From Muricomes sp. (GTDB lineage Bacteria > Bacillota > Clostridia > Lachnospirales > Lachnospiraceae): 6,059 nt of DNA. The translations under genes were made by a program, and so were the position numbers. The notes beneath the pieces are model-generated. The model had not been told where the DNA came from and searched no databases. It saw nothing but the letters and a program-made list of their open reading frames with translations. Location: NCBI GenBank assembly GCA_020024675.1, contig JAHHTM010000085.1, forward strand, positions 1 through 6,059. The letters run 5' to 3'. How positions within the stretch are numbered: the stretch's first letter is position 1; the number at the start of each line of letters is the position of its first letter. Below, piece by piece: positions 1-4,832 of this stretch.

Positions 1-238
1 CGTTCTGTGGCATATATGAAAAATGTTCGGTAAGCCCTAAAGCTGGTTCGTTGTCTACATAGATCTTCCCATGGTCAGGCTTTAATATGCCTGTTAGAAT
101 TTTTAAGAGAGTGGATTTTCCACATCCGGATGGACCTAAAATGCTGACAAATTCACCAGCTTCTATTGAAACATTAAGATTTTCGAGGACTGGTTTATCC
201 TCATAGGAGAAACAAACATTCTGTATATCCAGTTTCAT
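1..238 (-). CDS. thiZ: ABC importer ATPase subunit, ThiZ-like (5' part only, runs off the left edge)
   Basis: This is the cytoplasmic ATP-hydrolysing subunit of a NitT/TauT-type importer. Only the first 79 codons are visible, starting MKLDIQNVCF. An aromatic A-loop residue (Y12) precedes a clear Walker A, GPSGCGKST, at residues 35-43. The fragment ends at MPQN, where Q78 is the Q-loop glutamine that contacts the permease. The signature, Walker B and H-loop lie outside the window. It begins 26 nt after the stop of the binding-protein gene and must be the third gene of the riboswitch-led operon. The start is supported by the normal family N-terminus, but the ribosome binding site is poor (AGCAGG at best), so translation may depend partly on coupling to the upstream gene. 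ATPase function is certain in kind. The thiamine-precursor assignment comes from its neighbours, because ATPases of this family do not reveal their substrate by sequence. Confidence 0.88.
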   Translation of the reverse strand, partial: MKLDIQNVCFSYEDKPVLENLNVSIEAGEFVSILGPSGCGKSTLLKILTGILKPDHGKIYVDNEPALGLTEHFSYMPQN

Positions 239-264
239 GACAGTACCTGCTTTCTTGTAGAGTA

Positions 265-1272
265 TTATTCGGGCAGAAATTCATTTGTGTAGCATTCTGA
301 AGCAGAAATTGCTTTATCAATTACACCATATTCTACCATAAAGTTTGTGTAGTTGTCCCACACACGATCTTTCATTTCGCCCCATTTATTTGTATCTTCC
401 ATGTATTTCTTAGAAAGATATTCTTGAGACATAGTTAACATTTCAATAGAATAGTCTGGAGCATATTTCTGAAGAATTTTAGCACTTTCTTTTGGGTTTT
501 CAATGGCATATTTGTATCCTTTTGCAGTTGCAGCAAGGAATTTTTTTGTCATTTCCGGACGCTCTTTTAAAGTGTTATCATTTGCAATGATAACAGGTGT
601 GTAGTAGTCAAGGCGTTCATCAAGATCACGAAGCTCCATGTAATTGATTGGGAAATCATTCATTTTACATTTTACATTATCCCATCCCTCAAAGAACCAC
701 ATGATATCTACTTTATCTTTTAAAGCTTCAAATCCTGATCCGTCAGACATGACCACATTTAAGTTATCGTAATTGGCGCCGTTCTGGGCCATAACAGCTC
801 TTAATACAGCTTCTTCTCCTGGTCCACCCCAGCCAGAATATGTTTTACCTTCAAAGTCTTTTGGAGACTTTATATTTTTATCAGCATAAGTGGCAAAACC
901 AGATGTATTATGCTGGATTAATGTTGCAATTGCTTTGATCGGAAGTGGGTCAGCTGAGGTGCGTGCCACAGTTACATCTTCCTGATAGCTGATACCGAAA
1001 TCTCCTTTTCCCACAGCGATAAGTGTTGCAGTTGCTCCTTCAGTAGGCTCAACGATATCAACATTTAATCCGGCTTCTTCATAGTATCCTTGATCAAGAG
1101 CCACATACATACCGGTGTGGTTTGTATTTGCAATATAATCAAGAATAACAGTTACATCTTCTTTTTTACTGGTATTATCTGCTGTAGATTTTGAATTTCC
1201 GCAGCCAGAAAGGATGAAAGATGTTGCCATAAGAGCAACAGCAGCAAATGAGATGATAGATTTTTTTTTCAT
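265..1272 (-). CDS. thiY: Substrate-binding lipoprotein of a thiamine-pyrimidine ABC importer (NMT1/THI5-like, ThiY)
   Basis: This extracellular solute-binding protein captures the ligand and delivers it to the permease. The 335-aa product has a lysine-rich N-terminus, a hydrophobic stretch and a lipobox LSGC with the lipidated cysteine at C24, so it is membrane-anchored outside the cell. The mature part begins like the NMT1/THI5 family: VILDYIANTNHTG at 42-54, then MYVALDQGYY. Further family-like blocks are SGWGGPGEE (146-154) and WFFEGWDN (192-199). Known ThiY proteins bind N-formyl-aminomethyl-pyrimidine or HMP-type thiamine precursors, and the upstream TPP riboswitch agrees with that. The exact ligand is inferred. 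The start is fixed by AAAGGAG at 1280-1286, 7 nt before the ATG. The gap from the permease stop is 25 nt. Codons 2-4 form an unbroken run of nine A's. Confidence 0.9.
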   Translation of the reverse strand: MKKKSIISFAAVALMATSFILSGCGNSKSTADNTSKKEDVTVILDYIANTNHTGMYVALDQGYYEEAGLNVDIVEPTEGATATLIAVGKGDFGISYQEDVTVARTSADPLPIKAIATLIQHNTSGFATYADKNIKSPKDFEGKTYSGWGGPGEEAVLRAVMAQNGANYDNLNVVMSDGSGFEALKDKVDIMWFFEGWDNVKCKMNDFPINYMELRDLDERLDYYTPVIIANDNTLKERPEMTKKFLAATAKGYKYAIENPKESAKILQKYAPDYSIEMLTMSQEYLSKKYMEDTNKWGEMKDRVWDNYTNFMVEYGVIDKAISASECYTNEFLPE

Positions 1273-1297
1273 AAAAATTCTCCTTTATAAATTTAAA

Positions 1298-2050
1298 TTA
1301 ATTTTTGTTCGATTTGCAAAGGTGTGGCATTGCAATTACTTGATAGAGGTGTATGATACCATTCATACAAAGACTTAAAAAAATGATAACAAGGACACAT
1401 GCAAAAACTTTGTCTAACATATAGCCATTTTTTACACGAAGCAAATAATATCCAAGTCCTTTTTGAGCACCAATCCATTCTCCAACTACAGCACCACTGA
1501 TGCTGTAAGTTGCGGCAACTTTAAGCCCAGATAAAAGAGAAGGAATGGCAGCAGGTATTTTAACAAGCTGGTATTCCATTAATTTTCCGGATCCATAAGA
1601 ACGTACAAGATTTACATACTCTTCATCAACTTGGGCAAGTCCATCAGAAAAACTGATCGCGATTGGAAAAAAACACACCAGAACGACGGTTAGTATTTTT
1701 GGTGCAATACCAAATCCCATATATATGATAAGAATTGGTGCAAGAACAATCATGGGAACAGTCTGTGTTACCACAAGAAGTGGATAAATTCCTTGACGTA
1801 TTATAGGAAAACAGTCCATTATAATACCTAAAATAAGTGCAAATACCAAGGAAATGGATATTCCCAAAACAGCTTCCAGGACAGTGATTCCAATGTGAGT
1901 CGGTAACACAGGGAGTTCAAGAATAAGGGTTTTGAGTACTTTTGTCGGTGCTGGAAGTATGTACATGGGAATATGAAATAGATGTACGACAGACTCCCAG
2001 AATATAACAAGTATAAGAATGACAAGAGTAGGAACAGCTTTTTTGTGCAA
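1298..2050 (-). CDS. thiX: ABC importer permease subunit, ThiX-like (NitT/TauT family), TTG start
   Basis: This is the integral membrane subunit that forms the translocation path for the ThiXYZ-type importer. From the TTG at 2050 the protein is 250 aa, usual for this family. The first membrane segment (about residues 6-25) runs into WESVVHLFHIP and YILPAPTKVL, an N-terminus typical of ThiX/SsuC/TauC permeases. About five more hydrophobic segments follow. The cytoplasmic EAA loop that docks the ATPase is visible at about 142-170 (EEYVNLVRSYGSG, then KIPAAIP). The open frame extends upstream to another TTG at 2113, but that codon lies in the terminator stem. The TTG at 2050 has an ideal Shine-Dalgarno and gives the expected family N-terminus. 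It is the first gene of the operon and is controlled by the TPP riboswitch leader. Substrate assignment comes from the binding protein and the riboswitch. Confidence 0.9.
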   Translation of the reverse strand: MHKKAVPTLVILILVIFWESVVHLFHIPMYILPAPTKVLKTLILELPVLPTHIGITVLEAVLGISISLVFALILGIIMDCFPIIRQGIYPLLVVTQTVPMIVLAPILIIYMGFGIAPKILTVVLVCFFPIAISFSDGLAQVDEEYVNLVRSYGSGKLMEYQLVKIPAAIPSLLSGLKVAATYSISGAVVGEWIGAQKGLGYYLLRVKNGYMLDKVFACVLVIIFLSLCMNGIIHLYQVIAMPHLCKSNKN

Positions 2051-2057
2051 TTTAAAA

Positions 2058-2065
2058 CCTCCTTT
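2058..2065 (-). promoter_or_regulatory. Ribosome binding site that decides the permease start
   Basis: AAAGGAGG on the minus strand is a near-perfect anti-SD complement, placed 7 nt before the TTG at 2050. It lies just downstream of the terminator, so it is transcribed only when the leader is read through. It is the main reason for choosing 2050 over the upstream TTG at 2113. Confidence 0.9.
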
Positions 2066-2084
2066 ATATACTAAAAAATCAAAT

Positions 2085-2111
2085 AAAAAAGACTGTCGAA
2101 TCCTGACAGTC
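2085..2111 (-). terminator. Riboswitch expression platform: intrinsic terminator
   Basis: On the minus strand, GACTGTC and GACAGTC form a perfect 7-bp stem around a 7-nt loop (AGGATTC), followed directly by six T's and, one A later, more T's. It sits between the aptamer and the permease ribosome binding site, as expected for a TPP-controlled transcription terminator. A possible antiterminator is visible: CCTGAT within the aptamer core (minus strand 2166-2161) can pair, with one G-U, with GTCAGG (2107-2102), which spans the end of the 5' stem arm and the loop. Ligand-bound aptamer would hold the first segment and let the terminator form. The terminator is seen directly. The antiterminator pairing is inferred. 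Confidence 0.88.
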
Positions 2112-2132
2112 AATAAAGCGAAATGTACGTGT

Positions 2133-2224
2133 GATATATCCCTACGTTGGCATTATCCAAATCAGGTATGGGTCGAAATTACAATTTCCTCTCAGCCTGT
2201 TATACAAGCTCCCCTTTTTATTCC
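2133..2224 (-). promoter_or_regulatory. TPP riboswitch aptamer (THI box)
   Basis: The leader RNA senses thiamine pyrophosphate. Reading the minus strand in order: GGGGAGC (2214-2208), a P3 stem AGCTTG/CAGGCT, the pyrimidine-sensor motif CTGAGAG (2195-2189), a small hairpin GAAAT/ATTTC, then GACCC closing P2 with the GGGG. Next comes the THI-box core from 2167 to 2139, which contains ACCTGAT, TTGGATAATGCCAA and CGTAGGGA. P1 can close as GGAATA with TATATC. Compared with the usual CTGGATAATGCCAG, the outer P5 pair has changed on both sides from C-G to U-A, so the pairing is kept, which is good evidence of a functional RNA. The terminator downstream implies an OFF switch acting on the three-gene importer operon. 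Confidence 0.96.
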
Positions 2225-2229
2225 ACGTA

Positions 2230-2258
2230 ATTATATCATATGAAATGGGAAAAAACAA
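2230..2258 (-). promoter_or_regulatory. Promoter of the riboswitch/ABC importer operon
   Basis: On the minus strand, TTGTTT (2258-2253) and TATAAT (2235-2230) are separated by 17 nt. TGA precedes the -10, giving an extended -10 (TGATATAAT). A start about 6-7 nt downstream falls near 2223-2224, right at the first paired bases of the riboswitch P1. That agreement between promoter and RNA 5' end supports both calls. No operator-like palindrome overlaps it. Confidence 0.8.
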
Positions 2259-2293
2259 TGTATAAAAATTCAATAGGAACTTCATAAAATCTA

Positions 2294-2322
2294 TTGACAT
2301 ATTTTTGAAAAATCGATATTAT
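2294..2322 (+). promoter_or_regulatory. Promoter of the TetR/ABC exporter operon
   Basis: A consensus -35, TTGACA (2294-2299), is followed after 17 nt by TATTAT (2317-2322), predicting a start near 2329 and a 5' leader of about 37 nt. The -10 forms the left edge of the palindromic operator, so a bound regulator would block polymerase. Together with the minus-strand promoter it fills the 315-nt divergent intergenic region (2051-2365), which also holds the riboswitch, terminator and operator and no other gene that I can see. Confidence 0.85.
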
Positions 2323-2351
2323 AACACTGTTATATAACGGTGTTATAATAT
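2316..2351. promoter_or_regulatory. Large palindromic operator, likely for the adjacent TetR-family regulator
   Basis: These 36 bp form an inverted repeat with a single mismatched pair (2328/2339) about a centre at 2333.5. The outer arms are TATTATAACAC (2317-2327) and GTGTTATAATA (2340-2350). The element also resolves into two shorter palindromes, TATAACACTGTTATA (2320-2334) and TATAACGGTGTTATA (2333-2347), whose centres are 13 bp apart. Each is the size and type of a TetR-family site. The element covers the -10 and predicted start of the plus-strand promoter and ends 14 bp before the regulator's ATG, so autorepression is the simple reading. The symmetry is seen directly. Identity of the binding protein is inferred from position. 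Confidence 0.85.
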
Positions 2352-2365
2352 AGGGAAGCGGAAAA

Positions 2366-2983
2366 ATGAACGAAAACGAACAAACAACATTAAATCATAT
2401 TCTGGATGCAGCTCAATCTGAATTTTTAGAAAAAGGGTTTCAATCAGCATCTCTTCGTAATATCGTAAAAACGGCGGGAGTTACAACTGGTGCATTTTAT
2501 GGATATTACAAAAGTAAAGAGCAATTATTTGATGCCTTGGTTGGAAAACAGTACAATTTTTTGATTGATTTGTATCGCAGAACATTAAAAGAATTTGAAG
2601 AACAGTCACCAGAATTGCAAAAGAATAATATGCAAAATTATACAGCAGATGCCATGAAACAGATGACAGAGTATATTTATGAAAATTATGTTGCTTTCAA
2701 ATTGATTTTATGTAGTTCTGATGGGACAAAGTACGAGCACCTTATTCACGATCTTGCGAAAATGGATATAGACGCTACGCATGATTTTTCACTCACCATG
2801 AAGCGATATGGAATTTCTTTGGAAACAATAAATCCGCAGTTGGAACATATGCTCATAAGTGGGATGTTTTCAGCATACTTTGAAATCGTTATACACGATA
2901 TTCCAAGAGAAAATGTTGATAAATATATTAGTCAGCTTCTTGATTTTTATGTGGCAGGTTGGAAAGAAATTATGGGGTTTTAA
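2366..2983 (+). CDS. TetR/AcrR-family transcriptional regulator
   Basis: This 205-aa DNA-binding regulator has the usual TetR length. The N-terminal domain carries the full family pattern: HILDAAQSEFLEKGF at 11-25, then the helix-turn-helix at about 28-47 (SLRNIVKTAGVTTGAFYGYY), then KSKEQLFDALVG at 49-60. The remaining part (about 65-205) is a helical ligand-binding and dimerisation domain of a kind I cannot assign to a known effector. The ATG at 2366 follows an AGGGAAG-type ribosome binding site with rather long spacing. The gene lies directly behind a large palindromic operator and directly ahead of two ABC half-transporter genes, with no terminator between, so it probably represses its own operon and is released by a compound related to the transporter's substrate. 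Family is certain. Targets and effector are inferred from context. Confidence 0.93.
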   Translation: MNENEQTTLNHILDAAQSEFLEKGFQSASLRNIVKTAGVTTGAFYGYYKSKEQLFDALVGKQYNFLIDLYRRTLKEFEEQSPELQKNNMQNYTADAMKQMTEYIYENYVAFKLILCSSDGTKYEHLIHDLAKMDIDATHDFSLTMKRYGISLETINPQLEHMLISGMFSAYFEIVIHDIPRENVDKYISQLLDFYVAGWKEIMGF

Positions 2984-3006
2984 TTCCTGTAATTTTTTGA
3001 ATAACG

Positions 3007-3036
3007 GTTAGTTGAAACTAACTAAGTTGAAACTAA
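3007..3036. repeat. Two copies of AGTTGAAACTAA, each an inverted repeat, before the ABC exporter genes
   Basis: The 12-bp unit AGTTGAAACTAA occurs at 3010-3021 and 3025-3036, a 15-bp step. The first copy lies in a perfect 16-bp inverted repeat, GTTAGTT-GA-AACTAAC (3007-3022). The second is AGTT-GA-AACT (3025-3034). There is no T-tract after it, so it is not a terminator. The arrangement resembles paired regulator sites, for example of MarR-like proteins, and its sequence differs from the TetR operator upstream. The promoter elements around it are weak (TTGAAT at 2997-3002 has no good -10), so the ABC genes may rely mainly on read-through from the TetR promoter. The repeat is certain. Regulatory function is inferred. 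Confidence 0.6.
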
Positions 3037-3074
3037 AAAATTGATTATGAAGAGAATGAAAGAAAGGAAGACAA

Positions 3075-4832
3075 ATGAAGAAAAAAGGAACTTTTGCATG
3101 GATTATGGAATTTGCGGGGCAGAAACGCAATCGCTATGTTTTAAGTGTAATTCTTGCGATCCTTGGTGCGATTTGCAAAATAGTTCCGTTTATTGTGACC
3201 GCTCATATTATACAAAAGTTGTTAATGGGAGATATGTATTTTCGAGAGTATTTCATGGAATGCCTTACTATGGCAATAATGTGGATGCTTGGGGTATTAT
3301 TTCATGGATTTTCAACCGCTTGCTCACACGTGGCAACATTTGCTGTATTAGGAAATATCCGTAAACAGGGACTTTTAAAGTTGGAAAAAATGCCATTGGG
3401 CGATGTTCAGAAAATGGGATCAGGAAATATAAAAAATATTCTTGTAGAACGTATTGATAGTATTGAAACAACTCTTGCGCATATGATACCTGAGATTACT
3501 GGAAATATGTGTGCTGTTTTGGCAACAATAACATATCTGTTTGTAGTTGATTGGCGTATGGCATTGGTTTCACTAATTACGTTTCCAATTGGAATGGCAT
3601 GCTTTATGGGAATGATGATTGGTTACGACAAATGTTATAATCGTACAATTCAAGCTACAAAAAATTTGAATGATGTTGCAGTTGAATATATAGGTGGCAT
3701 TGAGGTCATTAAAGTATTTGGAAAAGCAAAAAGCTCTTATGATAAATTTGTTGCTGCAACAAAAGAAGGCGCGGCTAGTTATGTAGACTGGATGCGGAAA
3801 AATAATGTTTATTTTACATTTTCCATGAATATTATGCCTGCTACACTTATTACAGTTTTACCGATAGGCGGATTGTTTGTAAAACAAGGCTCGTTGTCTA
3901 TATCAAACTTTATTTTAATAACAATTCTATCAATGGGACTGATTACACCTCTTATTAACTGTATGACATTTAGTGACGATATTGCGAAACTGAATATGGT
4001 CATCGAAGAAGTTATTTCGATCATTGACGCGAAGGAGATGCTAAGACCACTGAAAGACCAAGAAAAACCAAAGGACAATACAGTTTCTCTTAATGAAGTA
4101 CATTTTGGTTATGAAGAAAAAGAAGTGCTACACGGAATCAATCTGACATTGAAAGAAGGTACAGTAAATGCGTTAGTTGGACCTTCCGGAGGTGGAAAAT
4201 CTACGATTGCTAAACTTATAGCATCATTTTGGGATGTGGATAGTGGAAGCATTAGCATTGGAGGAATTGATATTCGAAAGTTGTCTTCAACGCAGTATCA
4301 CAAGCTTATAGCATATGTTTCTCAGGATAATTTCCTGTTTGATGATACAGTACGAGAAAATATCCGTGTGGGCAATCTTGAGGCTACAGATGAAGAAGTG
4401 GAAAAGGCAGCAAAAGATTGTGGATGTTGGGAATTTATCATGAATTTAGAAAAAGGATTTGATACGGTTGTTGGAAGTGGTGGAGGAAATTTATCAGGTG
4501 GAGAAAAGCAACGAATCTGTATTGCAAGGGCTATGCTTAAAGATGCCCCTATTGTTATTCTTGATGAATCGACAGCTTATACAGATCCAGAGAATGAAGC
4601 CATTATACAGTCATCAGTAGCAAAACTGGTACAAGGGAAAACACTGATTGTTATTGCACATCGTCTTTCTACAATCACAGATGCTGATCAGATTATAGTA
4701 GTTCACAATGGTTCCATTGAGAAAACTGGAACACATGAACAGCTTTTGAGAGAGTGTGGATTATATAAAAAATTATGGGAAGCTCATATTTCAGCAAAAG
4801 ATGAGTTGAATGGAGGTGTAAAAAATGTTTAG
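3075..4832 (+). CDS. ABC half-transporter, membrane domain fused to ATPase (first of a pair)
   Basis: The 585-aa protein has the membrane-plus-ATPase layout of exporter-type half-transporters. Residues 1 to about 320 form the membrane domain, with about six hydrophobic segments (near 20-42, 58-90, 138-160, 163-185, 247-268 and 272-298). The ATPase domain has an A-loop tyrosine Y346, Walker A GPSGGGKST (369-377), Q-loop Q417, signature LSGGEKQR (473-480), Walker B IVILDE (493-498, catalytic E498) and H-loop H529, so its own motifs look intact. The D-loop region reads STAYTDPENE instead of the common SALD form. AAGGAAG lies about 5-6 nt before the ATG at 3075. Its stop overlaps the next ABC gene, so the two probably form a heterodimer. 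Substrate is unknown: drug or peptide export is possible, and siderophore transporters of the YbtP/YbtQ type share this architecture. Confidence 0.92.
   Translation: MKKKGTFAWIMEFAGQKRNRYVLSVILAILGAICKIVPFIVTAHIIQKLLMGDMYFREYFMECLTMAIMWMLGVLFHGFSTACSHVATFAVLGNIRKQGLLKLEKMPLGDVQKMGSGNIKNILVERIDSIETTLAHMIPEITGNMCAVLATITYLFVVDWRMALVSLITFPIGMACFMGMMIGYDKCYNRTIQATKNLNDVAVEYIGGIEVIKVFGKAKSSYDKFVAATKEGAASYVDWMRKNNVYFTFSMNIMPATLITVLPIGGLFVKQGSLSISNFILITILSMGLITPLINCMTFSDDIAKLNMVIEEVISIIDAKEMLRPLKDQEKPKDNTVSLNEVHFGYEEKEVLHGINLTLKEGTVNALVGPSGGGKSTIAKLIASFWDVDSGSISIGGIDIRKLSSTQYHKLIAYVSQDNFLFDDTVRENIRVGNLEATDEEVEKAAKDCGCWEFIMNLEKGFDTVVGSGGGNLSGGEKQRICIARAMLKDAPIVILDESTAYTDPENEAIIQSSVAKLVQGKTLIVIAHRLSTITDADQIIVVHNGSIEKTGTHEQLLRECGLYKKLWEAHISAKDELNGGVKNV

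Noticed and set aside
1293..2025. Minus-strand frames at 1293-1478 and 1828-2025
   Set aside because: Both lie inside the permease gene in another frame and lack ribosome binding sites.
2019..2243. Plus-strand open frame of 74 codons across the intergenic region
   Set aside because: It runs antisense through the permease start, terminator and TPP aptamer, has no ribosome binding site, and the product resembles nothing I recognise.
3007..3036. CRISPR-like or mobile-element repeat
   Set aside because: There are only two 12-bp units with a 3-bp gap, with no spacers, no further copies, and no transposase in the window.
2984..3040. Possible terminator after the TetR gene
   Set aside because: AATT-cctgt-AATT followed by T's has only a 4-bp A/T stem, and the later inverted repeat is followed by A's, not T's on the coding strand. 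Read-through into the ABC genes is more likely.
3041..3364. Plus-strand 107-codon frame overlapping the start of the first ABC gene
   Set aside because: It is a shifted frame of the ABC coding sequence, cysteine-rich without pattern, and has no good ribosome binding site. The in-frame ABC protein is clear.
3809..4078. Minus-strand 89-codon frame within the first ABC gene
   Set aside because: It is a reverse-strand shadow of a coding region with clear membrane and ATPase features, without its own initiation signals.
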